From Plantactinospora soyae (lineage in GTDB: Bacteria; Actinomycetota; Actinomycetes; Mycobacteriales; Micromonosporaceae), in contig NZ_JADBEB010000001.1 in NCBI RefSeq assembly GCF_014874095.1, positions 868,001 to 932,000 of the forward strand: DNA of 64,000 nucleotides, in the 5' to 3' direction. Under the pieces are notes generated by a model that made no database searches, was not told the DNA's origin, and saw only the letters and a program-made list of their open reading frames with translations. The translations under genes and the position numbers were made by a program. Positions within the stretch are counted from its first letter, which is position 1; every line of letters begins with the position of its first letter. Positions 58,417-64,000 of the stretch are shown piece after piece.

Positions 58417-60066
58417 ATGCCTACCCAGATCAGCCTGCACGCCGTCACCAGGACCTACGGCGACCGGACCGTGCTCGACGCGGTCACCTGCACTGTCGCC
58501 CCCGGCGAACGCGCCGGGATCATCGGCGAGAACGGCTCGGGCAAGTCCACCCTGCTACGCCTGCTCGCCGGCCGGGAGAAGCCCGACGAGGGGCAGGTGA
58601 CCGTCGTCGCTACCGCCGGTGTCGGCTACCTCGGACAGGAAGCGCCGCTGCCGACGTACCTGCGGGTGCGACAGGTCATCGACGGCGCCCTCGCCGAACT
58701 ACGCGCGATCGAGGCCCGGCTCCGGGAACTGGAGCCGCTGCTCGCCGACGGCGACCCGCGACAACTGACCGAGTACGGCGAGTTGGCGACGGTCTTCGAG
58801 CTGCGTGGTGGCTACCAGGCGGACGCCCGGGTGGCGCGCACCCTGCACGCCCTCGGCCTGGCCGGCGTCGACCACGACCGGCGGCTCGACAGCCTCTCCG
58901 GTGGCGAGCAGGCCCGGCTGCACCTGGCGGCGGTCCTGGCCGCCGGCTCCGAGGTACTGCTGCTCGACGAGCCGACCAACCACCTCTCCCCTGGTCTGGT
59001 CGAAGAGCTGGAGGCGGCGCTCGCGGACCATCCGGGCGCGTTGCTGGTGGTGAGCCACGACCGGCGGCTGCGCCAACGGTGGCGTGGCGAGTACCGCGCG
59101 ATGACCGATGGACGGCTGCACGTTCCCAGATCCAGGTTTCGGGGTTCACGCCCCGAGGAAGGCAAGGCGATGCGACGAGACGTCCCACTTTCGATCCAGG
59201 AAATCCCGGTGTCCGAATCGGACGCCGGGCCGTACGGCATCACTGCCGGGCCGGACGGCGCACTCTGGAGCACCCTGGTGCACGCCGGAAAGATCGTCCG
59301 GCTCACCGTCGACGGCCAGGTCGACAGCTACCCGCTCGACGATCCGGCGTGCGGGCCGTCGGTCATCACCTCCGGCCCGGACGGTGCGCTCTGGTTCACC
59401 CGGTTCCGGGACCATCGGATCGGCCGGATCACCGCCCGGGGCGAGGTCACGTCGTACCCGGTGCCGACGCCGGACTGTGGGCCGTACGGCATCACGACCG
59501 GCCCCGACGGTGCGCTCTGGTTCACCGAGATGAACACCGACCGGATCGGCCGGATCAGCACCGACGGGACGGTCACGGAGTACCCGCTGCCCACCTCCGG
59601 AGGCCTGCCCAGTGCGATCACCGCCGGGCCGGACGGCGCGCTGTGGTTCACCCTCAACCAGGCGAACTCGATCGGCCGGCTCGGCCTCGACGGCGTACCG
59701 GCGCTGTATCCACTACCCACGCCGGGCGCCGCACCGGTCGGGATCACCGCCGGATCCGACGGCGCGCTCTGGTTCGTCGAGATCGGGGCCGGTCAGCTCG
59801 GCAGGATCACCCCCGACGGTCGGATCCAGGAGTTTCCGCTGCCGGACCGGGCCGCCCGGCCGCACGCCATCATCGCGGACCCGGCCGGCGGCTGCTGGTT
59901 CACCGAGTGGGGCGCCAACCGGGTCGGCCGGGTCACCGTCGAGGGCGAGATCCAGGGGTACGACCTGCCGACGCCCGGCTCCGAACCGCACGGGATCACC
60001 GTCGGCCCAGACGGGGCGGTCTGGGTGGCGCTGGAGATCGGCAGCATCGCGCGGTTGGCGTCGTAA
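58417..60066 (+). CDS. ABC-F ATPase domain fused to virginiamycin B lyase (Vgb)
   Basis: 549 residues in one frame. Residues 1-235: one ABC domain, Walker A GENGSGKST (37-45), Q-loop Q74, an arm insert (~80-130), signature LSGGEQ (160-165), Walker B VLLLDEPTNHL (180-190) and SHDR (213-216). The first part to the signature reads like ABC1 of an ABC-F protein; the part after DEPTNHL (SPGLVEELEAALADHPG...) reads like ABC2, so the domain looks spliced by recombination at Walker B. Residues 252-549: full-length Vgb, seven blades with ITxGPDGALWF repeats, which linearises streptogramin B by a lyase reaction. Vgb H232, E272 and H274 (RPHAI, EPHGI) align with catalytic H228/E268/H270 of the staphylococcal enzyme. 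The main ATG has AGGAG 7 nt upstream; an inner ATG at 59170 with its own AGGAAGG could yield Vgb alone. Confidence 0.9.
   Translation: MPTQISLHAVTRTYGDRTVLDAVTCTVAPGERAGIIGENGSGKSTLLRLLAGREKPDEGQVTVVATAGVGYLGQEAPLPTYLRVRQVIDGALAELRAIEARLRELEPLLADGDPRQLTEYGELATVFELRGGYQADARVARTLHALGLAGVDHDRRLDSLSGGEQARLHLAAVLAAGSEVLLLDEPTNHLSPGLVEELEAALADHPGALLVVSHDRRLRQRWRGEYRAMTDGRLHVPRSRFRGSRPEEGKAMRRDVPLSIQEIPVSESDAGPYGITAGPDGALWSTLVHAGKIVRLTVDGQVDSYPLDDPACGPSVITSGPDGALWFTRFRDHRIGRITARGEVTSYPVPTPDCGPYGITTGPDGALWFTEMNTDRIGRISTDGTVTEYPLPTSGGLPSAITAGPDGALWFTLNQANSIGRLGLDGVPALYPLPTPGAAPVGITAGSDGALWFVEIGAGQLGRITPDGRIQEFPLPDRAARPHAIIADPAGGCWFTEWGANRVGRVTVEGEIQGYDLPTPGSEPHGITVGPDGAVWVALEIGSIARLAS
59155..59172 (+). 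promoter_or_regulatory. Internal ribosome binding site and start of the Vgb part
   Basis: AGGAAGG followed 7 nt later by ATG 59170, in frame with the upstream ABC domain and without an intervening stop. It coincides exactly with the expected N-terminus of Vgb (MRRDVPLSIQEI). Confidence 0.6.
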
Positions 60067-60097
60067 ACAGCAGTGCGGTGACGGTGGGGTGCCGGGG

Positions 60098-60730
60098 TTA
60101 CGGCGTCGGCAGTCCCGCGGCGAGTTGGCGGAGAGCCTCGGTCAGCAGCGGTTTCATCTCGACCGGTGGATCGGCGCGCAGCCAGTGCTGGGTGGCCACG
60201 TTGGTGGCCGCGATGACGGTGGCGGCCACGAGTTGCGGGTAGAGGTCGCGCCGGACGTCGGAGCCGGTGCGTTCGGCGACCGCCGTGGCGATCTCGGCCT
60301 CGGCGAGCGCGCTGGCCCGCAGGAACTCGCCCTGCACCGCCGGCTCGGCGATCATCAGCCGGATGCCGGCGACCCACTGCTGGTGCTCCGGCATCGGCTG
60401 CCCGGCCAGCTCCGGACCCGGATCGAGCGATACGAGCACCGCGTGGGTGATCGACTCCCAGAGCGGCTCGGACGCGGGTCGGCGGCGCAGTTCCGCCACC
60501 ACCCGGAGGGACCGGTCCAGGTGACGGGCGACGATCGCCTCGCCCTTGCTGGAGAAGTAGTTGTTGAAGGTACGCGGGGAGACACCGGCCGCCTCGGCGA
60601 TGTCCTCCACCCGTACGTTGTCGAGTCCCCGTTCGACCGCGAGCCGGATGGCCGCCCAACTGAGCATCGCCCTGGTCTCGGCCTTCTTCCGCTGCCGCAG
60701 CCCGACCCGCCCGCCACCCTCGATGCTCAC
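60098..60730 (-). CDS. TetR family regulator (TetR-2)
   Basis: 210 residues from the GTG at 60730 (VSIEGGGRVGLRQRKKAETR). HTH: RAMLSWAAIRLAVERGLDNVRVEDIAEAAGVSPRTFNNYFSSKGEAI. The C-terminal domain is the MftR/TetR_C_17-like form found with exporters. Chosen start fits TAGGGT 7 nt upstream; an earlier GTG at 60739 is less likely. Convergent with the fusion gene. Probably autoregulated via the repeats at 60749-60784. Similar to TetR-3 next door. Confidence 0.9.
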   Translation of the reverse strand: MSIEGGGRVGLRQRKKAETRAMLSWAAIRLAVERGLDNVRVEDIAEAAGVSPRTFNNYFSSKGEAIVARHLDRSLRVVAELRRRPASEPLWESITHAVLVSLDPGPELAGQPMPEHQQWVAGIRLMIAEPAVQGEFLRASALAEAEIATAVAERTGSDVRRDLYPQLVAATVIAATNVATQHWLRADPPVEMKPLLTEALRQLAAGLPTP

Positions 60731-60737
60731 GTCACCC

Positions 60738-60743
60738 ACCCTA
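60738..60743 (-). promoter_or_regulatory. -10 box TAGGGT, leaderless TetR-2
   Basis: TAGGGT ends 7 nt before the GTG at 60730, the same layout as in the aldo/keto reductase gene. Confidence 0.5.
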
Positions 60744-60748
60744 GCTCA

Positions 60749-60784
60749 TTTTGCGTAGCGCGCAAAGATGCGGAGTACGCAAAA
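60749..60784. promoter_or_regulatory. Probable TetR-2 operator (inverted repeats)
   Basis: Outer arms TTTTGCGTA (60749-60757) and TACGCAAAA (60776-60784) are exact inverted repeats; inside is TTTGCG-TAGCG-CGCAAA (60750-60766). It sits directly upstream of the TetR-2 -10 box, where a repressor would act. Confidence 0.65.
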
Positions 60785-60855
60785 TTGTGCCCGGCCGCTG
60801 TCCGCTACCCACCGACCATTGCCCGCCCACGGACTTCGGCCGATCGGATCACTCG

Positions 60856-61440
60856 TCAGCGGTCGGTGAGGTAGGTGAAGGCGTCGTGGACGAGCTCGGT
60901 GAGCGGCCTGTCCGGATGGTCGATCCAGTGCTGCGTGGCGGCGCGTAGCGCGTTCAGGAACCCCGCGGCGAGCACCCGTGCCCGCAGCGGCGCCTCCGGG
61001 CTCTCCGGCAGCCGCCGGCAGATCTCGGCGGTCAGTTCCCGCTCGACCGTCCCGTACACGGTGATCTGGTACGCCGCGAGGCTCGGATGGGCGCGGATCA
61101 GGCGCCGCTGGGCCAGCCAGAGCGGGTCCAGGTAGTCGCTCGCGGCGGTCAGTTGCTCGGCGGCCCGACTCAGCGCGGTCCAGGGGTGCTCGTCCGCCGG
61201 CCGGGCGCGTACCAGCTCCAGCAGGCGGCGGATTCGGACCAGATCGGCGTGGAAGAGGGCTTCTTCCTTGTTTGCGAAGTAGTTCGAGAACGTACGCCGG
61301 GAAACGTCCGCGGCGTCCGCGATGGCCTCGACGGTGACCCGGTCGAGGCCCTGTTCGGCGGCGAGCCGGAGGGCGACCTCGTGCAGCGTCTGCCGGGTCG
61401 CGGCCTTCTTGCGCTCCCGGCGTCCGACCGTCGTGTCCAT
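60856..61440 (-). CDS. TetR family regulator (TetR-3)
   Basis: 194 residues from the ATG at 61440 (MDTTVGRRERKKAATRQTLHEVALRLAAEQGLDRVTVEAIADAADVSRRTFSNYFANKEEAL). Divergent from the DHA2 exporter, which it likely represses. Same subfamily as TetR-2 (shared RTF-NYF turn and QHWI/LRAD C-terminus), suggesting duplication. TAGGCT 8 nt upstream of the ATG. Confidence 0.9.
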   Translation of the reverse strand: MDTTVGRRERKKAATRQTLHEVALRLAAEQGLDRVTVEAIADAADVSRRTFSNYFANKEEALFHADLVRIRRLLELVRARPADEHPWTALSRAAEQLTAASDYLDPLWLAQRRLIRAHPSLAAYQITVYGTVERELTAEICRRLPESPEAPLRARVLAAGFLNALRAATQHWIDHPDRPLTELVHDAFTYLTDR

Positions 61441-61448
61441 CGGGAACA

Positions 61449-61454
61449 AGCCTA
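61449..61454 (-). promoter_or_regulatory. -10 box TAGGCT, TetR-3
   Basis: 8 nt before the TetR-3 ATG; consistent with a leaderless transcript. Confidence 0.4.
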
Positions 61455-61480
61455 CGTGTCGGTGACTTATTTCCCAGTGA

Positions 61481-61500
61481 GCAAACTTGCGCAATGGGCA
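61481..61500. promoter_or_regulatory. Probable TetR-3 operator (TTGC/GCAA half-sites)
   Basis: GCAA-AC-TTGC followed directly by GCAA, making the perfect TTGCGCAA (61487-61494), then another GCAA at 61497. Located between the divergent tetR and exporter genes. Confidence 0.5.
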
Positions 61501-61622
61501 AGAACCCATGAAGCTCGTAAGGGAAACACCGACCGGGAGCGAGGGAGGCGGCCGGGCATCGGGGCCAGCCCCGACCGGCCCTCCGAGCCGACCCGCCCCC
61601 AGCACAGGCAGGAGACCGCGCG

Positions 61623-63296
61623 ATGAGCGCACCGACAATCACGACCGCCGCGCCCGCCGGGGCGCCGACAGACCGGCGGCGAACACTGGAGGCGCTGAGC
61701 GGCCTGCTGCTGGTGCTGTTCGTCGCCCTGATCAGCAGCACCGTCGTCTCGACCGCGCTACCGCAGATCATCGGCGCGCTGGACGGCTCGCAGACGCAGT
61801 ACACCTGGGTGGTCACCGCCACCCTCCTCACGGCGACCGCGACCACCCCGATCTGGGGCAAGCTCGCCGACCTGTTCAACAAGAAGACGCTCGTCCAGGC
61901 CGCCATCGTCATCTTCGTGCTCGGCTCGATCGTGAGCGGCCTCAGTCAGAGCGCCGGCCAGCTCATCGCCGCCCGCGCCTTTCAGGGCATCGGTGTCGGT
62001 GGTCTCCAGGCCCTCGTCCAGGTCGTCATCGCCGCGATGATCCCGCCACGCGAGCGCGGCCGGTACAACGGGTACCTCGGCGGGGTGATGGCCGTCGCCA
62101 CCGTCGGCGGGCCACTGCTCGGCGGCGTCATCGTCGACACCTCCTGGCTCGGCTGGCGCTGGTGCTTCTTCGTCGGCGTACCGATCGCGATCATCGCCAT
62201 GGTCGTCCTCCAGGCCACCCTGCGGCTGCCCACCATCCGGCGCGAGAACGTCAAGATCGACTACCTCGGCGCCGCCCTGATCGCCGCCGGTGTCAGCCTG
62301 CTGCTCGTCTGGATCTCGTTCGTCGACAGCTCGTTCGGCTGGATCTCCTGGCAGACCGGGGCCATGGTCGGCGGCTCACTGATCCTGCTCGCCCTGGCCG
62401 TGCTCGTCGAGTCCCGGGCCGCCGAGCCGGTCGTACCGCTCGACATCGTCCGGCAGCGCACGACCGCGCTCGCCATCCTCGCCAGCCTCGCGGTCGGGAT
62501 GGCCATGTTCGGCGGAGCCGTCTTCCTCGGCCAGTACTTCCAGATCGGGCGTGGCTACAGCCCGACCGAGGCCGGCCTGCTCACCATTCCGATGATGGCC
62601 GGCGTACTCGGCTCGTCGATCATCGCGGGTCGCCTGATCACCAGGTCCGGACGGGTCAAGCCGTACATCGTCAGCGGCGCGATTATCCTCGTCGCGGGCT
62701 TCCTCATGCTCGGCACCATCGACCACCAGACGTCCCTGGTCTTCGTCGGCGCGGCGATGCTGCTCGTCGGCGTCGGAGTCGGCATGAGCATGCAGAACCT
62801 GGTGCTCGCCGTGCAGAACACCGTACCGCTGCGGGACATCGGCGCCGCCAGCGCCACGGTCGCGTTCTTCCGCTCGCTCGGCGGCACGATCGGGGTCTCC
62901 GTCCTCGGCGCGGTCCTCGCCCGCCGGGTCACCGACCAGATCACCCACGACCTGTCCGCCGCGGGCGTACCGGCCTCGGCGTCCGGCGACGCCGGCGGAA
63001 GCCTCAACCTGGACGTGCTGCCGGAGGCCGTACGGCAGATCGTCCGCAACGCGTACGGCGACGCCACCGGGCACATCTTCCTCATCTCCGCCGCGATCGC
63101 GCTCGTCGGCGTGATCGCCGCCGCCCTGTTCAAGCCGATCATCCTCCGGTCCAGCCTGGACCTGCCGGATGCCGGCCACGCCACCGCCACCGCCGCCGGT
63201 GCCGTCGACGGGGCACCCCCGACCGATCTGGCCGACCTGGCCAGCAGCGGACCGGAGGTCACCGAGACGGCGACGCGGCGGCCGTCCGGCGGCTGA
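61623..63296 (+). CDS. MFS drug exporter, DHA2 (EmrB/QacA) family
   Basis: 557 residues, 14 predicted helices; proton-driven drug efflux in the inner membrane. First helix after ~25 residues (LSGLLLVLFVALISSTVVSTALPQI), motif A-like GKLADLFNKKT, motif C-like region GVMAVATVGGPLLGGVIVDT. The C-terminal ~50 residues are a Thr/Ala/Asp-rich cytoplasmic tail. ATG with GGAGA upstream. Divergent from TetR-3; the USP gene follows by 95 nt. Confidence 0.93.
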   Translation: MSAPTITTAAPAGAPTDRRRTLEALSGLLLVLFVALISSTVVSTALPQIIGALDGSQTQYTWVVTATLLTATATTPIWGKLADLFNKKTLVQAAIVIFVLGSIVSGLSQSAGQLIAARAFQGIGVGGLQALVQVVIAAMIPPRERGRYNGYLGGVMAVATVGGPLLGGVIVDTSWLGWRWCFFVGVPIAIIAMVVLQATLRLPTIRRENVKIDYLGAALIAAGVSLLLVWISFVDSSFGWISWQTGAMVGGSLILLALAVLVESRAAEPVVPLDIVRQRTTALAILASLAVGMAMFGGAVFLGQYFQIGRGYSPTEAGLLTIPMMAGVLGSSIIAGRLITRSGRVKPYIVSGAIILVAGFLMLGTIDHQTSLVFVGAAMLLVGVGVGMSMQNLVLAVQNTVPLRDIGAASATVAFFRSLGGTIGVSVLGAVLARRVTDQITHDLSAAGVPASASGDAGGSLNLDVLPEAVRQIVRNAYGDATGHIFLISAAIALVGVIAAALFKPIILRSSLDLPDAGHATATAAGAVDGAPPTDLADLASSGPEVTETATRRPSGG

Positions 63297-63391
63297 GCCA
63301 CGCAAGTACGCCGAAGGCCGTCCGCCCGATGCCGGCGGGCGGCCGTCCGGCAACCGCCCCCACCATCGAGCTACGCGGAGGACGAAGGCAG

Positions 63392-63892
63392 ATGGACGTG
63401 CCCGTCGCCACCCCGGAGGACGAACACTACGGGCCCACGGAGCAGCAACTGCTCGTCGAACGGGGCTTCGACGGACCACGAGTGATCATGGTGGGGATCG
63501 ACGGGAGCCCGACGTCGATGCACGCGGCGTCGTACGCCTGCGGGACGGCCAGACGGCAGCGGTGCCGTCTGGTCGTCGTCTTCGTGGTCCCAGCCGCGTC
63601 CTTCGTCGCCGCGATGTCCGGAGTCGCCGCCGAGGCTCGGGAGAAGGCGTGCCAGGAACTCGCCGCCGACCTGCGCACCGAGGTCCGCCTCATCGCCGAC
63701 GAGTACCGCGTGCCGACCACCTTCGTGACCCGACGCGGCGACCCCTATCTGGAGCTGCGGCAGGCCGCCGACCGGGTCCGGGCCGACCTGGTGGTCGTCG
63801 GGGTGTCCGCCCAGGCCGGACACCGGTTCGTCGGCTCCATCGCGACCCGTCTGGTCCGGCTCGGCCGCTGGCCGGTCGTGGTCGTTCCCTGA
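63392..63892 (+). CDS. Universal stress protein (UspA) domain protein
   Basis: 166 residues. UspA fold: VIMVGIDGSPTSMHAASYACGTARRQ at ~33-58 and, near the C-terminus, VVVGVSAQAGHRFVGSIATRLVRLGRWPVVVV, which keeps the late Gly-Ser of the ATP loop (G-x2-G-x9-G-S/T) but not all earlier Gly. Nucleotide binding is therefore uncertain. ATG with GAAGG 3-4 nt and GGAGG further upstream. Possibly co-transcribed with the exporter. Confidence 0.85.
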   Translation: MDVPVATPEDEHYGPTEQQLLVERGFDGPRVIMVGIDGSPTSMHAASYACGTARRQRCRLVVVFVVPAASFVAAMSGVAAEAREKACQELAADLRTEVRLIADEYRVPTTFVTRRGDPYLELRQAADRVRADLVVVGVSAQAGHRFVGSIATRLVRLGRWPVVVVP

Positions 63893-63918
63893 CTCTGACC
63901 GGTCTGCGTCGACCGGGG

Positions 63919-63948
63919 ACTTGTATATACCTGCTACAAGTATATGCT
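63919..63948 (+). promoter_or_regulatory. PadR operator/promoter
   Basis: Inverted repeat ACTTGTA (63919-63925) / TACAAGT (63935-63941) followed by TATGCT (63943-63948), 6 nt before the ATG. TTGTAT and TATGCT would be the -35 and -10, so a bound regulator would block its own promoter. Confidence 0.65.
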
Positions 63949-63954
63949 GCCGCC

Positions 63955-64000
63955 ATGAGTGAGCCGCCCATGAGGGAACCCACCTATCTGATCCTCGCCG
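63955..64000 (+). CDS. PadR family regulator, 5' end only
   Basis: The first 15 codons (MSEPPMREPTYLILA) match the start of actinobacterial PadR-like wHTH repressors (EPTYLILAAL). The rest lies outside the window. The upstream inverted repeat fits PadR autoregulation. Confidence 0.6.
   Translation, partial: MSEPPMREPTYLILA

Overview
The window is a high-GC, gene-dense actinobacterial chromosome segment. The ribosomal proteins carry actinobacterial features: zinc-type S14, IF-1 directly before L36, long Ala/Lys-rich tails on S3, L22 and L17, and an acidic head on SecE. Many genes start with GTG, and several appear leaderless. A Micromonosporaceae origin (Micromonospora/Plantactinospora relatives) fits but is inference; no 16S rRNA gene is present.

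Layout. 0-8 kb: an AbiEi/DUF559 nuclease-like gene bracketed by two near-identical palindromes, an aldo/keto reductase, and an envelope-glycan island (GT2 glycosyltransferase, GT-C-like membrane transferase, GT4-like transferase, LPG-synthase-TM/flippase-like protein). 7.9-13 kb: ABC-F ATPase, RsmC-like methyltransferase, and a large Pro-rich single-pass membrane protein with 60-bp tandem repeats. 13-36.5 kb, all on the minus strand: the merged alpha, spc, S10 and str operons in reverse (read in transcription order rpsL-rpsG-fusA-tuf, rpsJ-...-rpsQ, rplN-...-secY-adk-map, DUF1707, infA-rpmJ-rpsM-rpsK-rpsD-rpoA-rplQ-truA). 37-38.5 kb: two small membrane proteins. 38.5-54.4 kb, also minus: rpoB-rpoC, rplJ-rplL, a small ABC exporter, rplK-rplA, tRNA-Trp-secE-nusG, and tRNA-Thr/tRNA-Met-rpmG-hadA-hadB. 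54.4-57.3 kb: a membrane GAF-GGDEF-EAL protein behind a small exported peptide. 57.5-64 kb: an accessory resistance and regulation region with three TetR regulators, an ABC-F/virginiamycin-B-lyase fusion, a DHA2 MFS exporter, a universal stress protein, and the start of a PadR regulator cut by the window edge.

The core (13-54 kb) is the translation, transcription and secretion machinery, tightly packed with 1-4 nt overlaps and punctuated by strong hairpin terminators and a few recognisable promoters. The most unusual object is the 1650-bp gene at 58417. It joins a single, apparently recombined ABC-F ATPase domain in frame to a complete streptogramin B lyase. It lies opposite a TetR gene whose -10 element sits inside a perfect palindrome. 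Other points worth a second look are the palindromes around the DUF559 gene, a 20-bp motif shared by the rpsJ and rpsL leaders at the same distance from the start codon, and ten genes with a TANNNT box 6-8 nt before the start codon (leaderless signature).
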